Assembly: GCF_002744755.1 (NCBI RefSeq)
Contig: NZ_KZ319290.1
Coordinates: 124,001-188,000 of the forward strand
Source: Leeuwenhoekiella nanhaiensis
Lineage (GTDB): Bacteria > Bacteroidota > Bacteroidia > Flavobacteriales > Flavobacteriaceae
Length of the DNA stretch: 64,000 nt
Direction of reading: 5' to 3'
Shown in pieces: positions 37,681 through 48,322 of this stretch. Below the pieces are notes generated by a model. It was not told the DNA's origin, did no database searches, and saw nothing but the letters and a program-made list of their open reading frames with translations. Every line of letters starts with the position of its first letter. The stretch's first letter is position 1. The position numbers and the translations under genes are program-made.

Positions 37681-39594
37681 ATGTTTAAGAACCTTTTCAT
37701 TATACTGGTAATTGGTTTTTTAAGTCTCTCTCCCGAAGTCTGCGAGCTGGTCGCTCAGCAAAGCAGTGAAGAAGAATACATCAAAGCTGAATTATTTAGA
37801 GCTCAGGAACTCGCCTACAGTAATTTTGATGATGCGATAACTACCCTTACAGAGGCATACCTCTATACAAAAGAACATAAGATACCGCTACTTACTGCCG
37901 AAGTATTGTACACCGCAGGCTGGATTTATTATGTAAAAGGAATGTATGACGAGTCGCTCACTCATTTTGTGGAGGCTCGTAATCTTTTTAGAGAGCAGGA
38001 AGATTTTGCCGGTGAAGGAAAATCGCTCATGGGAAACGGTCTGGTTATACAGGCTTTAGATCGGCATAAGGAAGCGATCTCTATTTTTAATCAGGTGTTG
38101 AAAATTTACGAGCAGCATCAGGTCGAAGAAAAAAAGGCTTCGGCTTATATCAATTTATCCATATCCTATATTGAGCAAAAGGAATTTGCAGAAGCAACAC
38201 GGGTTTTAGAAGAAGCCCGAAAATTTGCTGAGCGCTATGAACTAACCAGCATTTTACACCATTACCATAATAAATCAGGTGAGATTGCCTATCAAATGAA
38301 TGAGTTTGATACTGCAATACAACATCACCTGGCGGTTTTAAACGATGCCGATACTAAAGAGGCTAATGCCTGGGAAAAGTCTTATGCTTACGCCGGGTTG
38401 GCTCAGGCTTATCTTGCGAAAGGTAATCTCAGGCTGGCAGAGACCAATGCTTTACAGGCGATGGATTATGCCAGAGGATCACAATCTATCTGGGACCTGG
38501 AGCGTAATTCGGCCATTTTAGCATCGGTTTATGAGGCACGAGGAGAATCTCAAAAAGCCTATGAATCTTTAAGGGAAAATCAGCGTTACCGGGATTCACT
38601 TTATGACATCAAAACTACCCAGCAGGTCAATGTGATGCATCTCGAAGAAAAAGAGCTCGAAAATCAGCGGCTTACTGCTGATATGGAGCTTAAGGAAACA
38701 GAATTACAATCAAAAAGGATCCAAATCATTGCCCTGGGTGTTTTTGCGTTGTTACTGGTGCTAATTCTATTTTTAACCTGGAAAAACTACAAACAGAAAG
38801 GCCGGTTTGCCGAAGAATTACGTCAAAAGAATCGGGTAATTGAGGCTAACCAGGCAACGCTAGTAAAGCGTAATGATGCGCTTTCAACGCTTGATGAGCA
38901 CAAAAACAAACTCTTTACGATAATCTCTCACGATTTACGTTCCCCCATAAGTTCCATTCAGCAGACATTAGTATTAGCCGAGGCAGATTTGATAGGTCCT
39001 GAAGAATTTACGAAGCTCACAGGGGATCTTAAAAAGCAGACCGATGCCACTTTAGTGATGATTGATAACTTATTACAGTGGTCACATTCCCAGCTTGACG
39101 GGGTGCTTGTAAACCGATCAGCAATAGACTTGGTCGAAACGGTTTCAGCCATTTTATCAACGTATGAGGCCGGGGCGGCCTTTAAGGATATTAAGCTCAA
39201 GCATCATAAACCAGAGGGACTTCCACGTATTTTAGTAGATGCCGGGCACCTTTCGGTCATTCTTCATAATTTGATTTCAAATGCTTTAAAGTTTACTGCA
39301 GAAGGCAAAAAAATAGAATTGGATTACGAGCAGCAGGCTGATGAGTTAACGCTAAAGATTATTGATGAAGGCACCGGGATGAATGCCGAAAAACTGCAGG
39401 AAATTAAATCGAATCAGGAACAAATCCTGTCAAAAGTGGGCACCGCGTTAGAAACCGGAACCGGTCTCGGTTTAATGGTAGTTAAACAATTTCTCGAACT
39501 CAATGAGGCTACGTTTGATATTCAAAGTACGCCCGGAAAAGGTTCTACCTTTTTTGTTTCCTTCAAAACAGTGCCGGCTGATACAGATTTATAG
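37681..39594 (+). CDS. sensor histidine kinase with TPR sensor region
   Basis: 637 residues from MFKNLFIILVIGFLSL, with a signal peptide or first membrane segment; the earlier opening at 37606 is unlikely. Residues ~30-330 are tetratricopeptide repeats (AEVLYTAGWIYYVKGMYDESLTH; AYINLSISYIEQKEFAEA). A membrane segment IIALGVFALLLVLILFLTW lies near 365, then HisKA ISHDLRSPISSIQQ with the phospho-His, then HATPase motifs ISNALKFT, DEGTGM and GTGLGLMVV. No response regulator is adjacent. Its stop overlaps GH2 by 6 bp. Confidence 0.92.
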   Translation: MFKNLFIILVIGFLSLSPEVCELVAQQSSEEEYIKAELFRAQELAYSNFDDAITTLTEAYLYTKEHKIPLLTAEVLYTAGWIYYVKGMYDESLTHFVEARNLFREQEDFAGEGKSLMGNGLVIQALDRHKEAISIFNQVLKIYEQHQVEEKKASAYINLSISYIEQKEFAEATRVLEEARKFAERYELTSILHHYHNKSGEIAYQMNEFDTAIQHHLAVLNDADTKEANAWEKSYAYAGLAQAYLAKGNLRLAETNALQAMDYARGSQSIWDLERNSAILASVYEARGESQKAYESLRENQRYRDSLYDIKTTQQVNVMHLEEKELENQRLTADMELKETELQSKRIQIIALGVFALLLVLILFLTWKNYKQKGRFAEELRQKNRVIEANQATLVKRNDALSTLDEHKNKLFTIISHDLRSPISSIQQTLVLAEADLIGPEEFTKLTGDLKKQTDATLVMIDNLLQWSHSQLDGVLVNRSAIDLVETVSAILSTYEAGAAFKDIKLKHHKPEGLPRILVDAGHLSVILHNLISNALKFTAEGKKIELDYEQQADELTLKIIDEGTGMNAEKLQEIKSNQEQILSKVGTALETGTGLGLMVVKQFLELNEATFDIQSTPGKGSTFFVSFKTVPADTDL

Positions 39595-42009
39595 AGAGGT
39601 GTTCAGTTTAATGGATTCTGCTTTTAATCCCCTGCCACTTACCTGTAATTTGATAGTACCTTGTTTTTCGGAAGACTGAACCAATACGACCAACTTTCCG
39701 CTAAACAATTGCATTGTGGGTTTATGAAATAACTCCAGCGAAGTTGCATCACCATTACAGGCAGCACGAAAGCTTCCGGCACCGGTTACATTAAAATTGA
39801 GTTGATTTGTCGCGGTAGGGCAGGGGATGCCGTTTTTATCCACTACCGATACCGTGACAAACGCAAGATCTTTACCATCTGCTTTAAGATTGGTACGATC
39901 TGCTTCCAGCTTTAAGGCATGGGGTTTCCCTGCGGTTTTAACTTCTTCCTCAGCAACAGGCTTGTTGTTTTCGTCTAAAGCTACCACTTTTAAAGTTCCG
40001 GGTTCATAGATTACGTCATTCCACATCAGGCGATACCGTGTTTGTGGAGTAGAATCGTTTTTGATTTGAATTCCCTGGCTTTTTCCATTGACAAATAATT
40101 CGGCACGATCGTAACTGGTATAAGCAAAAACCGGAGTCTTTTGGCCTTCCCGACCTTCCCAGTTCCAATGAGGCAGTATATGCAGCGTTTCATCCTGCGT
40201 ATTCCAACGGCTTCGGTACAAATAATACCGATCTTTGGGTATGCCTGCAAGGTCTACCATCCCAAAATAGCTGCTGCGTGACGGCCAGCTGGTATCGTAA
40301 GGCGTAGGCTCGCCCAGATAATCAAAACCCGTCCATACAAACTCACCAATCACCCAGGGTTTATCGTCCTGCAGAATGAAATCGTCTTCGGGTAAATTTG
40401 ACCAGCTGCAATATTCCAGATCGTAAGAAGAACTTTGAAAATCGGGATATTCTTTCATACTCGCCTTTACAACCGGAAACTTATAAATGCCACGCGAACT
40501 AACCGTCGAGGCGGTTTCAGAACCCAGAATAAACCCCTGAGGAAATTTCTCATAGGCCTCTTCGTATAGATGCACGCGGTAATTGAGTCCGGGAACGTCG
40601 AGAATAGCTCCAAAACCAGATTCCATCGTCGCTTTAACCTGATCCATTCCTACGGTTACGGGACGGGTGGGGTCTTCTTTATGAAACAATTCCTGAAGCC
40701 ATCTCGCTCTTTTTACACCTGCGCTTCCGTACTGGTCAGGAACTTCATTGCCCGCACTCCACATCACGATTGCGGGATGGTTTCGCGTAGCGCGGACTAA
40801 ATTTTCGACATCGCGTTTGGCATAGTCATCAAAAAAGCGGTTGTAGCCATTTTCGACTTTTGGTTTCTTCCACTCGTCAAAACTTTCCGCCAAAAACATA
40901 AAACCCATCTCATCGGCTAACTCCAGTTGCTCAAAAGAGGGCATATTGTGCGCGCTGCGAATGGCATCACAGCCCAAATCTTTTAAAATCTGCATCTGCC
41001 TGCGCAGCGCAGCTTTGTTAACCGCAGTTCCAATAGGCCCCAAATCGTGATGCAGGCAGACGCCCTTGAATTTGCGGGTTTTACCATTAAGCTGAAAGCC
41101 ATTTTCTGCGGAATAATGTATCGACCGAATACCAAAGGTGGTGGTGACTTCATCTTTAAGTTCATCACCGGCGTACAGTCTGGAAACGGCTGTATAGAGG
41201 TAGGGATTTTCAGGACTCCACAAATGAGGTTTTTCAACTTTTATATGCTGCTCAAATTGATTCAGGATAGATTGTGTGGTTGCATTTTGAGCGATTTTAT
41301 TTCCTTCAGCATCATAAAGAGTCGTCATCAACCGAAGATTCTCGCCCGTAAATTTTGTTTTTATAGTAACCTGTGCGACTTCTGCTGTTGCCACCGGAGT
41401 GGTTATTGTAGTTCCCCATTGGTCAATGCTTTCGGCATTTTTAATGACAATGCTAACCGGTCTGTATAGGCCTGCCCCGGGATACCAGCGTGACGAAAAT
41501 TCTTCATTAGAAAGTTGAACGGCAAGGGTATTTTGACCCTCAAGAAGTTTATCACTGATGTCAAAATAGAAATAGGCATATCCATAAGCCCACTCGCCAA
41601 TTTTCGCTCCGTTGAGGTAGACCTGCGGTTCGCTCATCGCCCCTTCAAAAAGGAGAATAGCCTTTTTGTCTGCTGCGAAATCTTTAATATCAAAGGTATT
41701 ACGATACCAGCCGGTCCCGGTAAAAGGAAGGGCGCCGGTGCGACCTGTTTTTTCTGTTGGTATTTTCTCGCCGTTTTGAGTAATGGCAACGGTTTGTTTG
41801 TCTATTTCCTTATCAAAAGGTCCGTAAATAGCCCAGTCGTGAGGCACAGTTACCGTCTGCCAGCCCGAATCGTCAAAACCTATTGCTTCAGCAGTCGCTG
41901 CATCGCCTTTATGAAATTTCCATCCTTTTTCTAATTCGATTACAGAACGGGATTGGGCAGCACAGATGACTGATGTAAATGATAAAAGTAAAACGAAAAT
42001 ATTTTTCAT
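39589..42009 (-). CDS. glycoside hydrolase family 2 beta-galactosidase-like enzyme
   Basis: 806 residues from MKNIFVLLLSFTSVICAAQ (signal peptide); the frame opens at 42096 but the extra N-terminus is not conserved. GH2 layout: sugar-binding domain (WKFHKGDA, PHDWAI), immunoglobulin-like domain, TIM barrel with acid/base Glu near 420 (MWSAGNEVPDQY) and nucleophile Glu near 495 (ILGSETAST), then a DUF4982-type domain and a C-terminal Ig-like domain (VVDKNGIPCPTATN). Probably exo-acting on beta-galactosides; beta-glucuronides or mannosides cannot be excluded. It diverges from susC. Confidence 0.88.
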   Translation of the reverse strand: MKNIFVLLLSFTSVICAAQSRSVIELEKGWKFHKGDAATAEAIGFDDSGWQTVTVPHDWAIYGPFDKEIDKQTVAITQNGEKIPTEKTGRTGALPFTGTGWYRNTFDIKDFAADKKAILLFEGAMSEPQVYLNGAKIGEWAYGYAYFYFDISDKLLEGQNTLAVQLSNEEFSSRWYPGAGLYRPVSIVIKNAESIDQWGTTITTPVATAEVAQVTIKTKFTGENLRLMTTLYDAEGNKIAQNATTQSILNQFEQHIKVEKPHLWSPENPYLYTAVSRLYAGDELKDEVTTTFGIRSIHYSAENGFQLNGKTRKFKGVCLHHDLGPIGTAVNKAALRRQMQILKDLGCDAIRSAHNMPSFEQLELADEMGFMFLAESFDEWKKPKVENGYNRFFDDYAKRDVENLVRATRNHPAIVMWSAGNEVPDQYGSAGVKRARWLQELFHKEDPTRPVTVGMDQVKATMESGFGAILDVPGLNYRVHLYEEAYEKFPQGFILGSETASTVSSRGIYKFPVVKASMKEYPDFQSSSYDLEYCSWSNLPEDDFILQDDKPWVIGEFVWTGFDYLGEPTPYDTSWPSRSSYFGMVDLAGIPKDRYYLYRSRWNTQDETLHILPHWNWEGREGQKTPVFAYTSYDRAELFVNGKSQGIQIKNDSTPQTRYRLMWNDVIYEPGTLKVVALDENNKPVAEEEVKTAGKPHALKLEADRTNLKADGKDLAFVTVSVVDKNGIPCPTATNQLNFNVTGAGSFRAACNGDATSLELFHKPTMQLFSGKLVVLVQSSEKQGTIKLQVSGRGLKAESIKLNTSL

Positions 42010-42077
42010 GTTTTTAAGAAATAGAATTACAAAGTTAGATCGTGTTATGTTGATACGAAAACCCGCATAAATACTAT

Positions 42078-42095
42078 TGTCAGACATAATTGACA
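42078..42095. repeat. dyad between GH2 and susC
   Basis: TGTCA (42078-42082) and TGACA (42091-42095) form an inverted pair with an 8-nt spacer, in the 205-bp region shared by the two divergent genes. Possible regulator site. Confidence 0.35.
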
Positions 42096-42214
42096 TCTTA
42101 TCAAATAGTCAAAATAACTATAAGTGAATTGAAGTAATTGCGGTTTTGTCCCTTTTTTTTAAGAAAATTTATAGTATTTTTAATGTGAAAAATACACTTA
42201 TTAAACAATCAACT

Positions 42215-45200
42215 ATGTTAAACAACAACTTTAATTGGAGCAGAGCAGCCACATTTCGTACTCTGCTATTCTTACTAATGGTCCAAATTGTAAGTTATGG
42301 ACAGACAAAAAAGGAAGTGCAGGGTGTTGTTACTTCTGAAAACGGGATGCCTATTCCAGGTGTGAACGTAACAGTAAAGGGAAAATCTGTAGGTGCAGTA
42401 ACAGATTTTGATGGTAATTATACCATTGAAGCTGATAGCGGAGATATACTTGTTTTCAGTTATGTAGGCTTCAAACCCACAGAAATTACAGTAGGTAGTG
42501 AAAGTCAAATTGATATTAGTCTGCAGGAAGATACCGCTAAACTTGATGAAGTGGTTGTAGTGGGTTACGGTAAACAGCAACGTAATACTTTACCTGGGGC
42601 AGTTTCTGAAATTAAATCAGAACAACTTGAACAAAACCCTACTGCAAACCTAAGTAATGCCTTAGTTGGGCAAACTTCTGGTATAATTGCTACCCAACGA
42701 TCTGGTGAGCCCGGTCGCGATGGGTCTCAAATTTTTATAAGGGGTATAGGTACTACCGGAGATGCATCGCCAATTTATGTAATAGATGGTATTGTGCGTA
42801 CCGCTCGAGATTTTTCACAACTTAACGCTAATGAAATTGAATCATTTACAGTTTTAAAAGATGCAGCCAGTGCTGCGGTATTTGGTGTACGGGGTGGTAA
42901 CGGTGTTATTTTGATTACAACTAAGCGTGGTAAAAAAGGAGTAATGCAAATTAACCTAACCACAACTCTTGGTGTTCAGGAGCGTACACGTGACCCTAAG
43001 TTCTTAAGTGCTTATGAATATGGTAGCTTATATAATGAAGCACTAACCAATCAAGGTGATGAACCTCTTTATACTGAGCAAGAGTTGGAGCTATTTAGAA
43101 ACGGTAGTGATCCTGACAATTACCCAAACACGAATTGGTTTTCAGTACTTAATAAAACCGCTTTAATTCAGACTTATAATATTTCGGCAAACGGTGGATC
43201 TGAAAAAATTCAGTATGCGACTTCTTTTGGCGTTTTAGATCAGGATGGGATTGTTCCTAATGACAATTTCAAACGATATAATTTTCGATCAAATATTGAT
43301 GCAGATGTAACAAATACGACACGTCTATCTTTTGATGTTTCAGGTCGTGATGAAAAAATCACATCAATAGGAAGCCCCGAAGTTTTTAGATGGCTTACTT
43401 CAACCCGTCCAGATATGCAGCCCATTAAATGGTCTAATGGAGGATACTCTAACGGGCCTGCCTACCTTACGCTTCCTGAAAACGGATACCGTAAAGAAGG
43501 AATTCAGGCTTTTAAAGGAAGAATTGAACTGGAGCAAAAGCTTCCTGTCGAGGGTTTAACAGTACGAGGAATTGCTGCGTATGATAAAACCCTAACTGAC
43601 GTAAAAAATTGGTCTTACATTAAAATCCCATTTTACACTCAAGACGGTAATGGTGGTTTTGATGAGAGTGTAAGTGGAGCGGATGCACCTTCTTCGCTCT
43701 ATCAAAGCAATAACGATTTTCAATCATTAACCTTACAAGCTCATATCAATTATGAACGTTCATTTGGAGATAGTGATATTTCAGCTTTAGCTCTTTATAC
43801 GCAAACTCAGGAAAAATGGAGATTCTTAAGCGCTTTCAGAGATGGTTATACATTGGCAATTGATGAAATCGATTTCGGAGGTACTGCAAATCGTAATAAT
43901 AGTGGTTACTCAGGAAGCAGCGGCCGTAGAGGTCTGGTAGGAAGGATTAACTGGACGTATAAGGACAAATATATCCTCGAAGGAAGTTTTAGAGCTGATG
44001 CTTCAGAGCAATTTGCTCCAGGTAAACGATGGGGCTTTTTCCCATCGGCATCTGCAGCTTACGTGTTGAGTAAAGAAGCTTTTCTGGAGAATTCAGAAAC
44101 TATTGAGTTCTTAAAGTTGAGAGCCTCTTATGGTGTGCTAGGTAATGATAGAATAGATAATCAGCGCTTTCTTTATTTGCAATCCTATAATGTAAATGGA
44201 AATGCAGTTTTTGGTAATGGAGATGTGCAGCCTGCCATATTTGAAGGTAATTTGGCTAATCCCGATGTAACTTGGGAAACGGTTAAAAAATTAAACGTAG
44301 GTGTTAATTCTATCTTGTGGGATGGTGCACTTACTGTAAATGTTGATTATTTCTTTGATCAGCGAAGTGATATTTTAGGATATCGTAATCTGACTGTTCC
44401 TGATTTATTAGGTGTTAATCTTCCTATTGAAAATCTCGTTGAGATTAATAATAGAGGTTTTGAACTTGAATTAGGGCATCGTAATTTTCTATCTGATGAT
44501 TTGAGCTATTCGCTTAATGGTAATCTAACCTTTGCGCGAAATAAAGTGATTTTTATTGATGAACCGGAAACAGAGAATCCAAACATTAGACGCACGGGTT
44601 TACCACTGGGAACGCAATTTGGTTTACGTGCTTTAGGACTTTTCCAATCTCAGGAAGAAATAGATAATGCTCCTACTCATTTTGGGGATACTGCACCAGG
44701 TGATATTCGATATGCCGATGTAAATGGTGATGGCTTAATTGATGATAATGACCGTGTTGCCATTGGCCCCTCTAATACCCCAGAGATTATCTATGGTATT
44801 CGCGGAGGTATTGAATATAAAGACTTTGATTTCTCTTTCTTATTTCAAGGTGCTGCGAGAGTAAGACAATATTACAGTGGCGAAGCAGCTTGGCCATTCT
44901 TTTTGGGTACCGGTAATGCTTATGAAAAGAACTTAGACCGATGGACACCTGATAATACAGATGCCAGTGAGCCAAGAGTGCTCATAGATGCGACTAATAA
45001 TCACAGAGGTTCCTCTTTTTGGTTGAGAGATGCATCGTACATCAGATTAAAAAACATTGAAATTGGTTATAATTTACCTGTTAGTAGCGAGAATAGTTTC
45101 ATTCGTGGGATGCGTATCTATGTAAATGCAAATAACGTAGCGACCTGGACCAAGATTGAAGATTACGATCCTGAAAATGATAATGGACGAGGTTGGGGAT

Positions 45201-45247
45201 ATCCACAATTACGCATTTGGAATGTGGGATTAAATATGAATTTCTAA
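42215..45247 (+). CDS. SusC/RagA-type TonB-linked outer-membrane receptor
   Basis: 1010 residues from MLNNNFNWSRAATFRTLLFLLMVQIVSYGQ (signal peptide). Then a carboxypeptidase-regulatory-like domain (VQGVVTSENGMPIPGVNVTV, DFDGNYTIE), a plug domain with DEVVVVGYG and VLKDAASAAVFGVRGGNGVILITTK, and a long beta-barrel ending NVGLNMNF. No STN domain, unlike the second SusC. With SusD 10 nt downstream it imports oligosaccharides through the outer membrane. The divergent GH2 enzyme suggests a galactoside or related glycan. Confidence 0.92.
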   Translation: MLNNNFNWSRAATFRTLLFLLMVQIVSYGQTKKEVQGVVTSENGMPIPGVNVTVKGKSVGAVTDFDGNYTIEADSGDILVFSYVGFKPTEITVGSESQIDISLQEDTAKLDEVVVVGYGKQQRNTLPGAVSEIKSEQLEQNPTANLSNALVGQTSGIIATQRSGEPGRDGSQIFIRGIGTTGDASPIYVIDGIVRTARDFSQLNANEIESFTVLKDAASAAVFGVRGGNGVILITTKRGKKGVMQINLTTTLGVQERTRDPKFLSAYEYGSLYNEALTNQGDEPLYTEQELELFRNGSDPDNYPNTNWFSVLNKTALIQTYNISANGGSEKIQYATSFGVLDQDGIVPNDNFKRYNFRSNIDADVTNTTRLSFDVSGRDEKITSIGSPEVFRWLTSTRPDMQPIKWSNGGYSNGPAYLTLPENGYRKEGIQAFKGRIELEQKLPVEGLTVRGIAAYDKTLTDVKNWSYIKIPFYTQDGNGGFDESVSGADAPSSLYQSNNDFQSLTLQAHINYERSFGDSDISALALYTQTQEKWRFLSAFRDGYTLAIDEIDFGGTANRNNSGYSGSSGRRGLVGRINWTYKDKYILEGSFRADASEQFAPGKRWGFFPSASAAYVLSKEAFLENSETIEFLKLRASYGVLGNDRIDNQRFLYLQSYNVNGNAVFGNGDVQPAIFEGNLANPDVTWETVKKLNVGVNSILWDGALTVNVDYFFDQRSDILGYRNLTVPDLLGVNLPIENLVEINNRGFELELGHRNFLSDDLSYSLNGNLTFARNKVIFIDEPETENPNIRRTGLPLGTQFGLRALGLFQSQEEIDNAPTHFGDTAPGDIRYADVNGDGLIDDNDRVAIGPSNTPEIIYGIRGGIEYKDFDFSFLFQGAARVRQYYSGEAAWPFFLGTGNAYEKNLDRWTPDNTDASEPRVLIDATNNHRGSSFWLRDASYIRLKNIEIGYNLPVSSENSFIRGMRIYVNANNVATWTKIEDYDPENDNGRGWGYPQLRIWNVGLNMNF

Positions 45248-45257
45248 AATTAAAGTA

Positions 45258-46904
45258 ATGAAAAAGTATAAAGTAAATATTGTTAAGATAGGTATTCTGG
45301 CAGTTCTGGGTGTTTTCTCCAGTTGCAACGAAGACCTGCTTGATCAGGTTCCTAAAGATTCATTAACTGAAGAAATCGTATGGACAGATGAACAGGGAGC
45401 CATACAGTTTGTTAACGGGATATATGGAAGTATGCCCTCTGGTTTTGACCGTAACTATGGCGGATGGGCAAAAGGACTCTATCTGCTTGATGGTACAACA
45501 GACGATGGAGATGTAAGTATGCAGTGGACGCATTCAAATCAATTACAGTCAGGCGATTTCTTGCCTAGTAATGTTCCTTGGGGGACGACCTGGGGAGATT
45601 ATTATCGTCTCGTACGTAAGGCCAATGCAGCTCTTGAAAACCTGGATAGACTTGGTAATGAAGAGCTGAGAGACCGCTTAAAAGGGGAATCTCATTTTTT
45701 AAGAGCTTTTATTTATCACGAACTATTGCGACTTTACGGTTTTAATGAAGACGGCAATGAGCCTACCGGAGTGCCGCTAATTGATCGTAGTCTCACCCTG
45801 GAAGATAATTTAGAAATCCCAAGATCAACCTATGATGAGGTTGTGGACTTCATTATTGCTGATCTTGATGCTGCCTTGACGTACTTACCTTCAAAATCTG
45901 AAACAGTAGCAGGGCGAGCAACAATAGGAGCAGCAAATGCGCTCAAAAGTAGGGTTCTACTATATGCTGAAAGATGGCAGGCTGCTGCTGACGCTGCGGA
46001 AGCAGTTATGGGAACTGAGTACAGCTTGTATTCAGATTACAAGCAAATATTTCTGGAAAAAAATAATTCAGAAATCATTTTTGCAAAGAAGTTTCAATAC
46101 CCTGATAAACATCATCAAACAAATGCCGGAGGTACGCAGGGTGCAGGCTGGGATGTTTACAATACACCGAATACGTTCCGTGGTAGCAGTGATGGTGGAT
46201 GGGGAGGTAATTTGCCGACTCAAAATTTTGTTGGTTCTTATGATATGATCGACGGCGAGCCTCAGGAATCGTCTGATTTATACGATCCACAAAATCCTTT
46301 TGAGAATCTGGATCCCAGATTTGAAGCGACTGTGGTTCACGATGGTGCTCAATTTAGAGGGCGTGAAATACAGTTATACGAAGGAGGTCTTGAAGGACAA
46401 TCCAGTGCATTTATGACTACGGGCTATTTCCTGCGAAAATTTCATAATGAGGATTTAGTTATTTACTCTCAATCAAGTGATCAGGATTGGATTTTTATCC
46501 GCTATGCGGAAGTATTGCTGAATTATGCCGAAGCACAAAATGAAGCCACCGGGCCTGATCAAAGTGTTTACGATGCTATTAACCAAATAAGGAATAGAGC
46601 AGGAATGCCAGACTTAAAAACCGGTTTGTCACAGACCGAAATGCGTGAACGTATAAGGAATGAGCGCAGAATAGAACTGGCTTTTGAGGAACACCGCTTT
46701 TTCGATATAAGACGTTGGAGAATAGCTGAAGACTTGCTCAACGGGCCGTTAATGCGTATGACTATTATTAAAGAAGGAGATGACTATACTTACATCAAGG
46801 AGCCTTTTGAGACGAGAAGTTTTCCTTATAAATTATATGTATTACCCATTCCGCAAAATGAGATAGATAAAAATCCTGCTGCAAAGCAAATACTAGGTTG
46901 GTAA
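45258..46904 (+). CDS. SusD/RagB family nutrient-binding lipoprotein
   Basis: 548 residues. Lipoprotein signal (IGILAVLGVFSSC, lipobox Cys23), then the SusD fold: LLDQVPKDSLTEEIVWTD, the helical TPR-like half (LKGESHFLRAFIYHELLRLYGF), and C-terminal RNRAGMPDL, RIRNERRIELAFEEHRFFDIRRWR and PIPQNEIDKNP. It caps the SusC barrel and binds the glycan at the cell surface. It follows susC directly and is ended by a hairpin. Confidence 0.93.
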   Translation: MKKYKVNIVKIGILAVLGVFSSCNEDLLDQVPKDSLTEEIVWTDEQGAIQFVNGIYGSMPSGFDRNYGGWAKGLYLLDGTTDDGDVSMQWTHSNQLQSGDFLPSNVPWGTTWGDYYRLVRKANAALENLDRLGNEELRDRLKGESHFLRAFIYHELLRLYGFNEDGNEPTGVPLIDRSLTLEDNLEIPRSTYDEVVDFIIADLDAALTYLPSKSETVAGRATIGAANALKSRVLLYAERWQAAADAAEAVMGTEYSLYSDYKQIFLEKNNSEIIFAKKFQYPDKHHQTNAGGTQGAGWDVYNTPNTFRGSSDGGWGGNLPTQNFVGSYDMIDGEPQESSDLYDPQNPFENLDPRFEATVVHDGAQFRGREIQLYEGGLEGQSSAFMTTGYFLRKFHNEDLVIYSQSSDQDWIFIRYAEVLLNYAEAQNEATGPDQSVYDAINQIRNRAGMPDLKTGLSQTEMRERIRNERRIELAFEEHRFFDIRRWRIAEDLLNGPLMRMTIIKEGDDYTYIKEPFETRSFPYKLYVLPIPQNEIDKNPAAKQILGW

Positions 46905-46925
46905 TAAACACCGGTATTTAAGAAT

Positions 46926-46962
46926 AAAAGTTCCGAGAGACATTGCTTCTCGGGACTTTTTT
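46926..46962 (+). terminator. terminator of the first susCD operon
   Basis: AAAAGT-CCGAGA / TCTCGG-ACTTTT hairpin with a T-G wobble and a T-run. Confidence 0.82.
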
Positions 46963-47013
46963 GTTTTATGCCAGTTTTGGTTAAGATCTTAAGATTTATA
47001 AAGTACAAAAAAT

Positions 47014-48168
47014 CTACAACAATAACAGCGGAGCAATAAAGCCCAGCCTGACTTCATTTTTGTTATAGCTTGAAGCACCCAATACATCAATGGCATAATC
47101 TGAATAGTCGTAATACCTGCCGATGTAAGCGAAATAAAATTTGACGTTGAGGTCTTTAAACGGAATGTAATAAACGGTTGGGATTATACCGTAGCTGGTT
47201 CTAATAAAATCATTGCCCGCTTTAGCGTTGTCATACGCGCTGCTGGTCATTAAGGTGAGTAAACCTTGAAATTTTGGACTGAATTTGTATTCTGCCCGTA
47301 ACCAGTTTTCGATGTAGGTTACATTCTCTGCAATGCTACCATCATTGAGCGTGCTGGTCACGATACCCTTGGTGTCAATTTGCTCGTAGCTGTAATGGAA
47401 ATCATACATCAGAGTCAGGTTTTTATTCTGGTATTTGTTGCCCAGAGTAAAAAAGGTCGTTCCCCGGTCTTTAACCTCGGTTGAATTACTAAAACTGTAT
47501 ATAGTTTCCAGTTTTCCATCAAAAAAACTTCCGCGCCAGTTTGCTACAAAGGTCACCGGCCAGTCGGGTTCCTGAATGTTTTCTGCGACTATATCGCCAT
47601 AGAGATCTTCGTATAATGCGGTACGGGAATTTAATACCTGCATCCCGAATTTATGATTTTCAAATGCCTGCCAGGTTATTCCTGCGCCGGTTACAAAAGC
47701 GAGGGCATTACCGTAAATATCATTGTATTCCAGAATATCGCGAGCGATAAATTCATACTCATAACCCCCGTAAAAAGCAGTCATTTTACCGGCATACAAA
47801 TCCAGTTTCTTGCTTAATTCCAGGTCAATATAAGCCAGTTCAATATTACTCCCCAGGCGGTCGAGGCTCTGTACATCGGCGTCTTTGTTAAAACGGTTCC
47901 GAAACCGGAAATTGAGCTTTTCATTGATTTTTGCTGAAATTCCCAGCGCGGTAAAGCCGTTTTCAAACTGTAAGCCGTTGTAATAATTATCTCCACCCCT
48001 AAAGGTATACGCCTGAAAATCCATACGCATATCAAAAGTAATGTTGATGTTTTTAAGGAGGCCGGCCTTTTCGATAGGGAAAATAGGTTCATCGGGACTG
48101 CCGTCTTCCTGTGCAAAACCATAAAGGGCAAACAATATGAAGACAATATGGAGATAGGGTCTGATCAT
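47014..48168 (-). CDS. outer-membrane porin, OprO/OprP-like
   Basis: 384 residues with a signal peptide (MIRPYLHIVFILFALYGFAQ). The mature part starts near an INITFDMRMDFQAYTF stretch and continues as an antiparallel barrel with KLDLYAGKMTAFYGGYEYE, NVKFYFAYIGRYYDY and a terminal RLGFIAPLLLL, as in phosphate-selective porin O/P relatives. Substrate unknown; phosphate selectivity should not be assumed. It lies downstream of the cytochrome c peroxidase operon behind a terminator, so probably has its own promoter (near-consensus box at 48223-48230). Confidence 0.72.
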   Translation of the reverse strand: MIRPYLHIVFILFALYGFAQEDGSPDEPIFPIEKAGLLKNINITFDMRMDFQAYTFRGGDNYYNGLQFENGFTALGISAKINEKLNFRFRNRFNKDADVQSLDRLGSNIELAYIDLELSKKLDLYAGKMTAFYGGYEYEFIARDILEYNDIYGNALAFVTGAGITWQAFENHKFGMQVLNSRTALYEDLYGDIVAENIQEPDWPVTFVANWRGSFFDGKLETIYSFSNSTEVKDRGTTFFTLGNKYQNKNLTLMYDFHYSYEQIDTKGIVTSTLNDGSIAENVTYIENWLRAEYKFSPKFQGLLTLMTSSAYDNAKAGNDFIRTSYGIIPTVYYIPFKDLNVKFYFAYIGRYYDYSDYAIDVLGASSYNKNEVRLGFIAPLLLL

Positions 48169-48322
48169 AGTAACTGTTTGAGAGTTGAAATCTAAAGCAG
48201 ACCATTAAGTTGGAATGACCAAAGATTTAATGCTTTTTGAAGTTACTAAAATAATTTGAACCTTGTTTTGAGGGAGGTTAAGATGCCTGTTTCTGTTTAA
48301 GGAAAGACCAAATGGGAACTAA

